In this document: positions 17,887 through 26,963 of the stretch, in pieces
Position numbering within the stretch: position 1 is the first letter of the stretch
Layout: each line of letters begins with the position of its first letter
Source: Oscillospiraceae bacterium
Lineage (GTDB): Bacteria; Bacillota; Clostridia; Oscillospirales; Oscillospiraceae
DNA length: 64,000 bases
Assembly (NCBI GenBank): GCA_017434755.1
Contig: JAFRER010000003.1
Span: 1-64,000, forward strand
Reading direction: 5' to 3'
The notes under the pieces: generated by a model
Told to the model about the DNA's origin: nothing
Databases searched by the model: none
What the model saw: the letters and a program-made list of their open reading frames with translations, nothing else
Made by a program: the position numbers and the translations under genes

Positions 17887-19269
17887 TTAAAGTGCGGCAT
17901 CAAGTTCCAGAACAGCGGCTATATACATCTCCAGGGCCAGAAGGAACCATTCCGTGCTGGCTGCCTCATCGGGACCGTGGATCGCCCCTGCCCATTCCGG
18001 CATGATCAGTGTATCGCTTTCGATACCGAAGGAAACAGCGTTGGGGAAATGCCGCGCGTATGTTCCGCCGCCCATGGTGAAGGGCTTCGCATTCTCACCG
18101 GTATATTCATTGTATTTATCTATGCAGATCCTGATCTCAGGCTTGTCCGCGGAGATATAAAAGGGGACTGCGTCAGTGTCCGTGACCACATCCGCTATGT
18201 CTCCGGCAGCGGCAGACAGGATCGACCGGATCTTTTCACCGCTAGTGTTGGTGGGATAACGGCTGTCAATGGTCTGATACATCCTGCCTTCTGCATCAAA
18301 GCCTATCACACCGCAGACGATGGTCAGAGGATCGAATCGCCCGTCATCCGCGGCAACTCCGATCCCGGAGCCGTCGGGTGCGGCATGAATCTTCTGAACG
18401 ATCCTCAAGAATGCGGCTTCCTTTTCATCCGCAATGCCGTTTTCCAGAATGTAGTCGATAAGGACCGCAACAGCGTTTACCGTTCCGGAAGGTCTTGAAG
18501 CGTGTCCGCCGATCCCGTGGGAAACAAGACGCCACAGATCGCCTTCTTTCATCACATCGACCCTTCCGGACGGGAGCAGTTCACCGCTGAACATGACAAG
18601 AGCCTCCGCTTTTCCGGGAACGGCATTTGCCACGAGCCCGCCTTTGATTTCCAATATATTGCCCTTCGGCATCCGGCTGATGATCCTGCCGTGATATAGG
18701 CCTTTTTCCCCGTTGCAGACAGGGAAGGAACCGTCCGGCGTGAAACAGAATAGCGGAGCAGGATAATGAGAGAGATAATACGACACATCCTCCATACCGG
18801 TCTCTTCGCTCACACCGAGAAGCGCGCGTATCTCATGTCTGGTCTTGATGCTGTTCTCTTTGAGGTATTTGAGCATGTAAAGACAAAGTACAGAAGGGCC
18901 CTTGTTGTCCAAAACGCCTCTTCCGATGAGCCAGCCGTCACGCTCGCGCATGACGAACGGATCTGCAGTCCATCCGTCACCCGCAGGTACCGTATCAAGG
19001 TGGGTTATCGTGGAGATATACGTATCCCCGTACCCGTACGAAGCGTAGCCAATATAGCCGTCACAGTTTTTCGCCGTGAGTCCCAAGTCCGAGGCCATTC
19101 CGAGAGCGGCATCCAGCACTTCCGCGCATCCTTTGCCGAACGGCTTGCCGGGCTCAGAAGAAGAGCACACACTGTTGATCGATACGAGTCTGCCTATATC
19201 CCGGACGATACTGTCGCGGTTTTCACAGACAAAGGAATGGATCTTCTCTTTCAAAGAACTGTCTGTCAT
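17887..19269 (-). CDS. M20 family dipeptidase, PepV/Sapep-like
   Basis: Protein of 460 aa. Zinc-binding segments are ISTITHLDTVPAG, the bridging Asp in GRGVLDNKGP, and GVSEETGMED; the C-terminal metal-site segment is MGGGTYARHFPNAVSFG, as in PepV and Sapep. These cytoplasmic enzymes cleave dipeptides. An AGGAGG-type site precedes the ATG. It is about 100 nt from the response regulator start and probably separately transcribed. Confidence 0.9.
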   Translation of the reverse strand: MTDSSLKEKIHSFVCENRDSIVRDIGRLVSINSVCSSSEPGKPFGKGCAEVLDAALGMASDLGLTAKNCDGYIGYASYGYGDTYISTITHLDTVPAGDGWTADPFVMRERDGWLIGRGVLDNKGPSVLCLYMLKYLKENSIKTRHEIRALLGVSEETGMEDVSYYLSHYPAPLFCFTPDGSFPVCNGEKGLYHGRIISRMPKGNILEIKGGLVANAVPGKAEALVMFSGELLPSGRVDVMKEGDLWRLVSHGIGGHASRPSGTVNAVAVLIDYILENGIADEKEAAFLRIVQKIHAAPDGSGIGVAADDGRFDPLTIVCGVIGFDAEGRMYQTIDSRYPTNTSGEKIRSILSAAAGDIADVVTDTDAVPFYISADKPEIRICIDKYNEYTGENAKPFTMGGGTYARHFPNAVSFGIESDTLIMPEWAGAIHGPDEAASTEWFLLALEMYIAAVLELDAAL

Positions 19270-19329
19270 GCAATACCTCCTGAAACGCTTATTTGATTAT
19301 TTTACTATAAATCCGTGTGATTATCAATC

Positions 19330-19350
19330 GGAATAAGGAATAAGGAATAA
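19330..19350. repeat. Short tandem repeat, 3 x 7 nt
   Basis: GGAATAA is repeated three times without change between the DUF937 terminator and the start of the PepV-like gene. It may be a simple slippage product. Confidence 0.6.
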
Positions 19351-19351
19351 A

Positions 19352-19384
19352 GAAAAGACACGCCGCCGGCGTGTCTTTTCTTAT
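19352..19384 (-). terminator. Rho-independent terminator of the DUF937 gene
   Basis: A perfect 13-bp stem (19352-19364 with 19368-19380) with a 3-nt GCC loop. Read on the minus strand it ends in CTTTTCTTTATTCC. It lies 16 nt beyond the DUF937 stop. Confidence 0.8.
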
Positions 19385-19400
19385 CAGGATCAGATGGGGG

Positions 19401-19994
19401 TTATTTCCCGGCGAGGAGCAGCTGCAGAAGAGCGGATCCGTTGAGATTGGCATCCTTTTCTTCTTTGGGCTTGCTTGAGAACAGGCCTCCGAACAGACCA
19501 GAAGACTGCGGCTTTGATCCGCCGAGCATGAGCATGACTTCGCTCAGATCAAGTCCGTCGCTGAGATCGACCTTCCCGGAATTGCTGCCTGTGGCAGTGG
19601 CGGCGGAAAGCCCGCTGAGAAGAGCAGGCGCTATGTTGCTCAGAACACCGGATACCTGCTGCTGGGACAGTCCGGACTGATTCGCCAGAGAGATCACACT
19701 GGAATCCTTGTCGGAGCCGAGAATGTGACCGATGATCTTATCTCCGTCTTCCGTATCAGCCTCGGCGACCTGTACAGCCATGGGCTTTTTGTTCGTGTGC
19801 TGCGTAAGAGCGCCGAGAAGGGACGTGAGACCATCCTGGCTGGAAGCGTTTCTGGTCATCATCTTTATGAGGAGAGGGATGGCCAGAGGGATCAGTTTCC
19901 TGAGCTGCTTTGAACTCAGACCGGTCTTCTTCATGAGAGTGCTGAGCGTGCTGCCGGAAAGAAGAGATTTGATGATGATGCCTAGAAGATTCAT
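19401..19994 (-). CDS. DUF937 domain protein
   Basis: Protein of 197 aa. The DGDKIIGHILG segment and the following helical stretch rich in small residues (LSQQQVSGVLSNIAPALLSGL) match the DUF937 family, also seen in YidB-like proteins; its function is not established. The protein has a low-complexity Ser/Gly/Ala middle, no membrane helix long enough to be certain, and no signal peptide. It is monocistronic between a terminator and a long AT-rich gap. Confidence 0.75.
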   Translation of the reverse strand: MNLLGIIIKSLLSGSTLSTLMKKTGLSSKQLRKLIPLAIPLLIKMMTRNASSQDGLTSLLGALTQHTNKKPMAVQVAEADTEDGDKIIGHILGSDKDSSVISLANQSGLSQQQVSGVLSNIAPALLSGLSAATATGSNSGKVDLSDGLDLSEVMLMLGGSKPQSSGLFGGLFSSKPKEEKDANLNGSALLQLLLAGK

Positions 19995-20361
19995 GATAGT
20001 CCTCCATGTTCCAGATTATTCATTCTTGAAAGGATGTATGCATTATACAGCATTTTTTTGAAAAGTACACTTATTTTTTTAAGAATTATGTTAACTGATT
20101 TCTCCGGTGACCCGATTTCGCTTCTGAGGGATGCCGCCACGGTTTCCCGGATTGTATGATTTACATAACTTTTTCTTTTAATTTACATAATATTATTTAA
20201 TTGTAATTAATTTTTATCAAAATTTCTTGTTAATATATTCAAAAATTAATGCATTTTAACCGTATTTTAACTCCATTTTTTGTATAAAATGCTATAATAT
20301 GTTAACTGAATTATGAAATTTTTTTAATTAATTTATGTAAACGTATATGGGATTTATACAG
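19995..20361. other. AT-rich divergent intergenic region
   Basis: About 365 nt without a gene, very AT-rich in its right half. The string ATGTTAACTGA occurs twice (near 20088 and 20299). Only the extended -10 promoter at 20290-20298 is clear; no hairpin or RNA was recognised. Confidence 0.6.
20290..20298 (+). promoter_or_regulatory. Extended -10 promoter of the surface protein gene
   Basis: TGCTATAAT is a perfect extended -10. No good -35 hexamer stands 17 nt upstream, which extended -10 promoters tolerate. The leader would be about 55-60 nt. Confidence 0.6.
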
Positions 20362-22128
20362 ATGAAACGTTTGATCCGCTTTTTTCTGAATTTCATATCG
20401 ATGATCGTGTTTACTCTCTTCATGCTTATAGGGGCATCCGCGGATGCATACGGCAAGCCTTCTCCGGGACCCGGGGACTTCGATTTCGATCCCGTTACGG
20501 GTTCCGTCAGCTGCCGTGACGAGAATATCGGTGAATTCTCGGTCGTGTATGTCGACGCCGAGGGAGTGAGAAATCAGGAACTTCCTTCTGCTCCCGGAAG
20601 ATATACCGTCAAGGTGTCCACTGAAGAGAATGATTACTATAAGGCCTGCAGCGAAGTGACTGGGCCATGGTTTTACTATGTGGATATGGGATCCGTTTCC
20701 ATCGGATCCGGAAACGGGAAACTAATCTACGGCACTGCGGGTACCGTACGGTACAATGTCAATTGGTCAGGGGTCAATCTGGCGGTCACCAACGGTGATT
20801 CCGCCCCGGCGGTCAGATGGATCTCTGCTGAACCTGAAGGCGTCAATGTGTCTTTTTCGAACAGATACAGCACTATTTCCATATCCGCCCAGAAAAACTG
20901 TCCTGCGTCTGCCGGCACGTATCTGTTCAATGTCATATACGGCAGTCTCATCTCGGACGAAATCAGTCTTGTTATAGAGCCCAGATCCGTCAAAATGCCG
21001 GCTATTACCGAAACGATGCCTTATAACGGGAAAGTTCAACGTCCGGCCGCGACCGGAGAAGGATATATGATTTCCGGCACCGGAAGCGCGGAAGCCGTCG
21101 GATGCTATAATGCCGTGATCGAGCTGTCGGATATTAACAACTATGTGTGGAGCGACGGCAGTACAGGCCCTGTGAACGTTAACTGGGAGATAACCAGAAG
21201 ACCTGTGATTATCAGCAATGTGAAGGTGTTCGACAAAGTTTGCGACGGATCGTGCACCTGCGAGATAAACTGTTCGGAAGCCAAGTTCAAGGGTGTCCTG
21301 AAGGGAGACGAACTGAACTGTTCTGCCGTCGGATGCTTTGACAACCCCAGAGTAGGCAGCGGGAAAAAGGTCGAAATAGTGCTGACGCTCGAAGGACCGG
21401 ACAAAGACAACTACTATATCGATCCCTCAAGCCAGACATCGGCCTGCGGCACGATCGTACGGGGAACCGATGAGGGCAGGGCGGAATACATAACAGAGCC
21501 TGACCACAACTACAGGAATGGTGATATTGCCGGCGGAAGTGAATCGATAGAGAAGATTCTTTCCGCGGAAGACATGAAGCTGATCAAGAACGGCGCAAAT
21601 ATTCAGGTCTGGCTCTCCATTAGCGATATCTCCTCCTCCATTTCCGAGAAAGAGATTGCCAAAGTAAAAACCGCGAGTGAAGGCGCGAACGTCGGAGCAT
21701 ATCTGGATATTAACATTTACACGAAATACGGCACCGACACCGAAGCTGTCAAGGTCTCCGAAACAAAGGAAGAAGTGACTATCGAGTTCAAGGTCCCGCA
21801 GAACCTGAAAAACAAAAACAGCAGCGTATACAGGACCTATCAGCTCGTTCGTATCCACGACGGCGAAGTCGAGATACTCGATGCCGAATACAACAGTTCG
21901 GATGACATGCTCTGCTTCAGAACGGATAAGTTCTCGACCTATGCCCTGATCTATAAGGACGTCCGTGTGAAGGATGCCAGACGTGACTTCTTTGAATTCG
22001 ATACCCAGAACAGAAGCAACAGGCTTCTGTTCGCCATGATCGCCATCGTTCTGGGTGGCGCGGTCGCTGCAGACTACTATCTTGTCAGGAAACCTGGAAA
22101 AAAGAGTTCCTACAGCGGCAGACATTGA
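20362..22128 (+). CDS. Exported surface protein with YDG-like repeat, membrane-anchored
   Basis: About 588 aa. A signal peptide (KRLIRF, hydrophobic core, ASADAYG) is followed by immunoglobulin-like modules, including one that resembles MBG/YDG adhesin repeats (KVFDKVCDGSCTCEI ... GPDKDNYYI). Four cysteines lie close together in that module. The C-terminus has one membrane helix (LLFAMIAIVLGGAVAADYYL) and a basic tail RKPGKK, with no LPXTG. A start at 20347 is also possible; neither has a strong ribosome site. It is probably a cell-surface or adhesin-like protein; the ligand is unknown. Confidence 0.8.
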   Translation: MKRLIRFFLNFISMIVFTLFMLIGASADAYGKPSPGPGDFDFDPVTGSVSCRDENIGEFSVVYVDAEGVRNQELPSAPGRYTVKVSTEENDYYKACSEVTGPWFYYVDMGSVSIGSGNGKLIYGTAGTVRYNVNWSGVNLAVTNGDSAPAVRWISAEPEGVNVSFSNRYSTISISAQKNCPASAGTYLFNVIYGSLISDEISLVIEPRSVKMPAITETMPYNGKVQRPAATGEGYMISGTGSAEAVGCYNAVIELSDINNYVWSDGSTGPVNVNWEITRRPVIISNVKVFDKVCDGSCTCEINCSEAKFKGVLKGDELNCSAVGCFDNPRVGSGKKVEIVLTLEGPDKDNYYIDPSSQTSACGTIVRGTDEGRAEYITEPDHNYRNGDIAGGSESIEKILSAEDMKLIKNGANIQVWLSISDISSSISEKEIAKVKTASEGANVGAYLDINIYTKYGTDTEAVKVSETKEEVTIEFKVPQNLKNKNSSVYRTYQLVRIHDGEVEILDAEYNSSDDMLCFRTDKFSTYALIYKDVRVKDARRDFFEFDTQNRSNRLLFAMIAIVLGGAVAADYYLVRKPGKKSSYSGRH

Positions 22129-22159
22129 TATTCCGGAGATTCCTCCCTAATATATATCC

Positions 22160-22200
22160 GTAAAGAAGGGCGGGTCGTTTTACGGCCCGTTCTTCTTTAC
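22160..22200 (+). terminator. Terminator after the surface protein gene
   Basis: An 18-bp stem (22160-22177 with 22183-22200) with three G-U pairs on the plus strand and a 5-nt loop. The 3' arm itself is U-rich (TTCTTCTTT). Confidence 0.75.
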
Positions 22201-22208
22201 GGCTGTTA

Positions 22209-22237
22209 TTGACTGTCCTGAACAGGGGTAATATACT
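22209..22237 (+). promoter_or_regulatory. Promoter of the ACT/PFL operon
   Basis: TTGACT at 22209-22214, a 17-nt spacer and TATACT at 22232-22237, each 5 of 6. The transcript would start near 22244, which rules out an upstream start of the ACT gene. Confidence 0.7.
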
Positions 22238-22277
22238 TATTAATACAATGTATCAAAAAGAAAACGGGGGTATAAGG

Positions 22278-22547
22278 ATGAACGCTATCGTAACGGTTGT
22301 CGGCCAGGACAGAGTCGGGATCATTGCGGCTGTCTGTATCCGGCTTGCTTCGCTGAACATTAATGTACTCGATATATCTCAGACCATTCTTCAAGGGAAT
22401 TTCACCATGGTCATGGCAGTGGATATCAGTGAGGCGAATGTGTCCTTCAAGGAGATCAGTGATACGCTTTCCGAACTGGGGAATGATATGGGCCTTTCCA
22501 TCCGTATCCAGAGAGAAGAGATATTTGATGCTATGCATACGATCTGA
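22278..22547 (+). CDS. ACT domain protein, UPF0237 family
   Basis: Protein of 89 aa, one ACT domain with the [12 protein letters not shown] loop typical of amino-acid binding. It is preceded by GGGGG and AAGG sequences. It ends 11 nt before a PFL (DUF711) gene; the two families are neighbours across Firmicutes and archaea. The small protein may sense an amino acid or related metabolite for its partner, but no role is proven. Confidence 0.9.
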   Translation: MNAIVTVVGQDRVGIIAAVCIRLASLNINVLDISQTILQGNFTMVMAVDISEANVSFKEISDTLSELGNDMGLSIRIQREEIFDAMHTI

Positions 22548-22558
22548 GGTGCACAGGA

Positions 22559-23917
22559 ATGCTTAACAGAAAAGAGATCCTTTCGACCATAGAGATGATC
22601 GATCAGCAGCATCTGGATATCCGTACGATCACGATGGGTATTTCCCTGTATGACTGCTGTGACGGCGATGCCTCTGCAGCGTGTGCCAAGATTTACGACA
22701 AGATCTCACGTTATGCGGAAAAGCTTGTTACCACCGGAGAGGCGATCGAGATCGAATACGGCATCCCGATCGTCAACAAGCGCATCTCAGTCTCACCCAT
22801 AGCGCTGATTGCGGCCGCTTCGGATATACCGGACTATATACCTTTTGCAAAGGTCCTCGACAGGGCGGCCAAAAACTGCGGAGTGGACTTCATCGGCGGA
22901 TTTTCCGCTCTGGTGCAGAAGGGGATGACAAAGGCCGATGAGAAGCTTATCCGCTCCATTCCCGAAGCACTGGCGTCAACGGAGCTGGTCTGCTCCTCGG
23001 TAAACGTGGGGTCGACCAAAGCGGGGATCAATATGGATGCAGTCGGACTTATGGGGCAGATCATAAAAGAAACGTCAGCACTGACGTCTGACAGGGACGG
23101 TCTCGGCTGCGCGAAGCTCGTCGTTTTCTGTAACGCGGTGGAAGACAATCCGTTCATGGCGGGGGCTTTTCACGGGACAGGCGAAGCGGAGAAAGTCATC
23201 AACGTCGGCGTGTCCGGACCCGGAGTGATACACAGTGCTCTGAAGAGTGTTAAGGGACAGCCGCTTGATGTCGTAGCTGAGACGATAAAAAAGACAGCTT
23301 TCCGCGTGACCCGCATGGGGCAGCTCGTTGCCAGGGAAGCCTCGGAGAGGCTGGGGACTCCGTTCGGTATAGTGGATCTTTCCCTTGCGCCGACACCGGC
23401 GGTAGGAGATTCGGTGGCAAGGATCCTGGAGGAGATGGGACTCGAGGTCTGCGGAACACACGGGACCACAGCGGCGCTGGCCATGCTGAACGATGCCGTA
23501 AAAAAAGGCGGCATTATGGCCTCTTCTTCCGTAGGCGGGCTTTCCGGAGCTTTCATCCCCGTATCGGAGGATGAGGGCATGATCAGCGCCGCGGAAAGAG
23601 GAACGCTCTGCATCGACAAGCTTGAAGCGATGACATGCGTCTGTTCCGTCGGCCTTGATATGATCGCCGTTCCGGGAGATACTCCCGCGGATACCATCTC
23701 TGCTATCATTGCGGATGAGGCGGCTATAGGGATGATCAACAGCAAGACCACAGCCGTCAGGCTTATTCCGGCTCCGGGAAGGAAAGTGGGAGACAGGATA
23801 GAACTCGGCGGCCTGCTCGGAAGCGCACCGGTCATGCCTGTCCACTCCGAAAGCAGTTCTGATTTCATATGCAGAGGCGGACATATCCCCGCTCCGGTAA
23901 ACAGTTTGAGAAACTGA
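22559..23917 (+). CDS. PFL family protein, DUF711 (UPF0210)
   Basis: Protein of 452 aa, matching the UPF0210 length. Characteristic blocks are [16 protein letters not shown] near the N-terminus, [31 protein letters not shown], and [21 protein letters not shown]. The family resembles the pyruvate formate-lyase fold but has no demonstrated activity; no glycyl-radical site is obvious to me. Co-transcribed with the ACT gene. Confidence 0.92.
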   Translation: MLNRKEILSTIEMIDQQHLDIRTITMGISLYDCCDGDASAACAKIYDKISRYAEKLVTTGEAIEIEYGIPIVNKRISVSPIALIAAASDIPDYIPFAKVLDRAAKNCGVDFIGGFSALVQKGMTKADEKLIRSIPEALASTELVCSSVNVGSTKAGINMDAVGLMGQIIKETSALTSDRDGLGCAKLVVFCNAVEDNPFMAGAFHGTGEAEKVINVGVSGPGVIHSALKSVKGQPLDVVAETIKKTAFRVTRMGQLVAREASERLGTPFGIVDLSLAPTPAVGDSVARILEEMGLEVCGTHGTTAALAMLNDAVKKGGIMASSSVGGLSGAFIPVSEDEGMISAAERGTLCIDKLEAMTCVCSVGLDMIAVPGDTPADTISAIIADEAAIGMINSKTTAVRLIPAPGRKVGDRIELGGLLGSAPVMPVHSESSSDFICRGGHIPAPVNSLRN

Positions 23918-23966
23918 TATTCTTTGCTGTATTCATCTGACCTGTTGACATATATAATAAATATGA

Positions 23967-24019
23967 ATAGAGAGCTCCCTCACAGACAGTGAATCTGCAA
24001 GGGAGTTCTCTATTTTTAT
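23967..24019 (+). terminator. Terminator after the PFL gene
   Basis: A 14-bp stem with one G-U pair (23967-23980 with 24000-24013), a 19-nt loop, then a T-rich tail (TATTTTTAT). Confidence 0.75.
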
Positions 24020-24086
24020 GTGCAATATTCACAAAAAAAGCATGTGTAAAACGGCAAAGTTTGACAAAAGCCGACTGGATTAACGG

Positions 24087-24115
24087 TTGACAATAATGAA
24101 TATATGATGTATATT
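24087..24115 (+). promoter_or_regulatory. Promoter of the amino-acid ABC importer operon
   Basis: A perfect TTGACA at 24087-24092, a 17-nt spacer and TATATT (5 of 6) at 24110-24115. A second TTGACA stands at 24061. Transcription would begin near 24122, leaving a leader of about 77 nt. Confidence 0.75.
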
Positions 24116-24128
24116 ATGCACAGTTTGA

Positions 24129-24141
24129 TGAATAATATTCA
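24129..24141. promoter_or_regulatory. Possible operator, ArgR-like near-palindrome
   Basis: TGAATAATATTCA lies just after the predicted transcript start. Its half-sites TGAAT and ATTCA are those of arginine-repressor boxes, but the spacing is 3 nt rather than the usual 4. Only the position and half-sites support a regulatory role. Confidence 0.3.
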
Positions 24142-24198
24142 CTATTCAAAGGACAAATACAAATTCGGACCGTTACTTGGTCCGGGAAAGAGGACAAA

Positions 24199-25200
24199 AT
24201 GAAAAAGATTCTTGCTCTGGTTCTTGTGATCGTGCTCGCAGTGGCTGCATTATCCGCCTGCGGAAGCAGCGCCCAGTCTGCAGCTCCTGCCGCGGCTCCC
24301 GCGCAGAATGACGCTCCTTCCGGAGAGAATGCTGCTGTTGAATCCCCGGCGGCTACACCTGCTGAGGTCAATCTTTCCGCGGCTTATGACAACTATCTCT
24401 CGCAGTTCAGCACCAACGGAACCAACGGAACGCTCACGGTTGCGCTTTCTCCCGACTTCGCTCCCATGGAGTTTTATGATGTGGCCAAGAGCGGCGATGC
24501 CGCGATCGTCGGATTCGATGTTCTTCTTGCCAACTATCTCGCACAGGAGCTCGATATGACGCTCGTTCTCAAGCCCATGTCTTTCGACGCCTGCCAGGCA
24601 GCCGTACAGACGGGCAACGTTGATGTCGCCATCTCCGGCTTCTCCTGGAAAGCAGACCGTGCAGAAAACTTTGAGCTTTCGGATTATTATATTGCCGGTG
24701 ACAATGAGACCCAGCAGTCTATTATCTGCCTGAAGGAGAACGAGGGTAAATTCACGAAGCCCGAAGACTTCATCGGCAAAAAGATCGGCTATCAGGGCGC
24801 ATCTCTGCAGCAGACGCTCGTTGAGGAAACATTCGGTGAGCTTGATGTCAATATCACCCAGGTCTTCAGCGATCTCGGAACTGCTGTTGAGGCATTGAAA
24901 GCCAAGCAGGTCGATTTCCTCGCTGTGGCACACGGAAACGGTGAGTCTATAATTGCCAACTCCGGCGACGCAATTGCTTTTTCCGGATTCGACTTTGAAG
25001 TTGATCCTAAATACGAAAACAATGTCTGCCTCCTCAAGAAAGGAAATACCGAACTTGTCGCAAAGATCAATGTCGCGCTTGCCAAGGCTCTTGAGAACGA
25101 CTATTACACCGGATGGTATGATGCCAGCAAGGTATATGCGGGCGTATCCACTCTTGATGAACTCGGCTTTGACGAGAACGGCGTTAAGATCACGGATTAA
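24199..25200 (+). CDS. Amino-acid type ABC transporter substrate-binding lipoprotein
   Basis: Protein of 333 aa. The signal peptide ends in the lipobox LSAC, so the mature protein is lipid-anchored at the cysteine near residue 21, followed by an Ala/Pro-rich linker. The SBP family 3 fold is visible: LTVALSPDFAPMEFYD, GFDVLLANYLAQEL, DVAISGFSWKADRAENFELSDYY and IGKKIGYQGASLQQ. It delivers a polar amino acid or a small amide to the permease. Permease and ATPase follow in an operon, then an amidohydrolase that hints at an N-acyl amino acid or related cargo. Confidence 0.92.
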   Translation: MKKILALVLVIVLAVAALSACGSSAQSAAPAAAPAQNDAPSGENAAVESPAATPAEVNLSAAYDNYLSQFSTNGTNGTLTVALSPDFAPMEFYDVAKSGDAAIVGFDVLLANYLAQELDMTLVLKPMSFDACQAAVQTGNVDVAISGFSWKADRAENFELSDYYIAGDNETQQSIICLKENEGKFTKPEDFIGKKIGYQGASLQQTLVEETFGELDVNITQVFSDLGTAVEALKAKQVDFLAVAHGNGESIIANSGDAIAFSGFDFEVDPKYENNVCLLKKGNTELVAKINVALAKALENDYYTGWYDASKVYAGVSTLDELGFDENGVKITD

Positions 25201-25248
25201 TATTTCCTTGACACAATCAGAGCAATCCCACAGGAGGGGAAACACTGA

Positions 25249-25926
25249 ATGACATTTATACTGAATATCGTCAAGATCATGACGAAATACTGGAAGGTCT
25301 TCCTTCTGCAAGGAATCGGCTATACGCTGCTCCTGTCGATCATTGCTGTTGCCGGCGGAGCCTTCTTCGGCTCACTTCTGGCGCTTGCCAAAAGATCACA
25401 CCTGAAGATCCTCAAGGCGCTGGTAAATGCTCTCGTAGCAGTCGTCAGGGGTACGCCAGTGCTCCTCCAGCTGTATATCGGTGTGTTCGTGTTTCCCCTG
25501 ATCATCCCGAAGCTCTCCTCCCTGCCTTATATCTATTCTGTTTCCATCGTTCTGATCATCAACTCCAGTGCGTATGTATCCGAGATCATCCGCTCCGGTA
25601 TCGAAGCGGTGGATATCGGGCAGATGGAAGCGGCCCGTTCCCTGGGACTCACGCAGCGCACGGCAATGATGTCCATTGTCCTCCCGCAGGCTGTAAAGAA
25701 TATCCTTCCGGCCCTCGGCAATGAATTCATCATGGTCGTGAAGGAGACCTCACTGGCTTCCACTTTCTTTGTAGGCGAACTAATGACGGCTTATCTGAAA
25801 GTAAAGGGCAATACATACCTTACCATGGAATGCCTGTTCATTGTCGGTGTTCTCTATTTTGCGCTGACGTTCATCCTTTCAAAGATCCTCAAAGCCTGGG
25901 AAGGGAGGATGAAAGCCCGTGCCTGA
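25249..25926 (+). CDS. Amino-acid type ABC transporter permease
   Basis: Protein of 225 aa of the HisM/GlnP type, with about five membrane helices. The EAA loop is visible as [34 protein letters not shown], shown here in two parts: [10 protein letters not shown] and the following [17 protein letters not shown] lies 9 nt before the ATG. It overlaps the ATPase start by 8 nt. Confidence 0.93.
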   Translation: MTFILNIVKIMTKYWKVFLLQGIGYTLLLSIIAVAGGAFFGSLLALAKRSHLKILKALVNALVAVVRGTPVLLQLYIGVFVFPLIIPKLSSLPYIYSVSIVLIINSSAYVSEIIRSGIEAVDIGQMEAARSLGLTQRTAMMSIVLPQAVKNILPALGNEFIMVVKETSLASTFFVGELMTAYLKVKGNTYLTMECLFIVGVLYFALTFILSKILKAWEGRMKARA

Positions 25927-26893
25927 AGTAATGCTTGATATAAAGAACATATATAAGAATTTCGGAGATCTCCAGGTGCTGAAGGGTGTTTCCACCACCG
26001 TGGAAAAAGGCGAGGTTGTCGTGATTATCGGTGTGTCCGGATCCGGCAAGTCCACGCTCCTGCGCTGCATGAATCTTCTTGAAGAGCCGACTTACGGTGA
26101 GGTCTGGATGGAAGGCAGGCTCATGACACCGGTCGATCCATATCTGCATTTTGATGTTCTGCGGGCATCCAATACCTATAAGAAGCTTGTGACCGGCGGG
26201 CTGAGTGATGAAGAAGCAATCCATAAGATCAAGGAAGATGATCTTCTGAAAGAGAAGCATCCCAGGACCGAAGGGTCCGAGTATGCGGCGCTGATGAAAA
26301 AGATCTATGACGAAAGCCATATCGACATCAATCTCGGCCGTCAGAAGATGGGGATGGTCTTCCAGTCCTTCAACCTCTTCAACAATAAGAGCGTTAAGGA
26401 CAATATAACCCTCGCGCCGATCAAGATCGGGAAACAGCGGCTGAAAGAAGCGAAAAAGCGCGGAGAGCCCGTTACCAAGACAGCGGCGGATATAGAAAAA
26501 GAGGCCGAAGCCAAGGCTATGAAGCTGCTTGAAAGGATCGGCCTGCAGGATAAGGCAGATGCCTATCCATCCACGCTTTCGGGCGGACAGCGCCAGCGTG
26601 TCGCAATAATCCGTGCGCTTGCGATGGAACCGGATGTCATGCTCTTTGACGAGCCCACCTCGGCTCTCGACCCGGAGATGGTCGGAGAGGTTCTGGATCT
26701 TATCCGTGATCTGGTGAAGAGCGGAATGACATCGGTCATCGTTACGCATGAGATGGGCTTTGCGAAGGAAGTCGCCGACAGGGTGATCTTCATGCATGAC
26801 GGCGTAATTGCCGAGGAGGGGACGCCGGAAGAGGTGTTCAACAATCCGAAGAACCCGCGATGCAAGGATTTCCTAAGCAAGGTACTTTATTAA
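25919..26893 (+). CDS. Amino-acid type ABC transporter ATPase with long insertions
   Basis: Protein of 324 aa, about 80 longer than usual GlnQ/HisP ATPases. Walker [11 protein letters not shown]-loop VFQSFNLF, signature LSGGQRQRV, Walker [15 protein letters not shown] and the switch His in VTHEMGF are intact. Between Walker A and the Q-loop sits an extra charged segment (about residues 70-135, with [20 protein letters not shown]), and a shorter basic one follows the Q-loop ([20 protein letters not shown]). GTG at 25919 follows GGGAGG; an ATG at 25931 is an alternative. It energises the importer above. Confidence 0.92.
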   Translation: MPEVMLDIKNIYKNFGDLQVLKGVSTTVEKGEVVVIIGVSGSGKSTLLRCMNLLEEPTYGEVWMEGRLMTPVDPYLHFDVLRASNTYKKLVTGGLSDEEAIHKIKEDDLLKEKHPRTEGSEYAALMKKIYDESHIDINLGRQKMGMVFQSFNLFNNKSVKDNITLAPIKIGKQRLKEAKKRGEPVTKTAADIEKEAEAKAMKLLERIGLQDKADAYPSTLSGGQRQRVAIIRALAMEPDVMLFDEPTSALDPEMVGEVLDLIRDLVKSGMTSVIVTHEMGFAKEVADRVIFMHDGVIAEEGTPEEVFNNPKNPRCKDFLSKVLY

Positions 26894-26900
26894 GAATGGA

Positions 26901-26932
26901 ATGGCTCCCGCAGATTACCGAGCGGGAGCCAT
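26901..26932 (+). other. Perfect hairpin without U-tract between ATPase and amidohydrolase genes
   Basis: An 11-bp perfect stem (26901-26911 with 26922-26932), 10-nt loop and no T run. It may be an RNA processing or stabilising site that sets relative expression in the operon. Confidence 0.55.
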
Positions 26933-26963
26933 GTTCATATGATCCGAAAGGAAGAAAGATACA

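Noticed and set aside
23945-23970. Promoter with TTGACA at 23945
   Set aside because: No -10 hexamer at a workable distance; the sequence runs straight into the PFL terminator stem.
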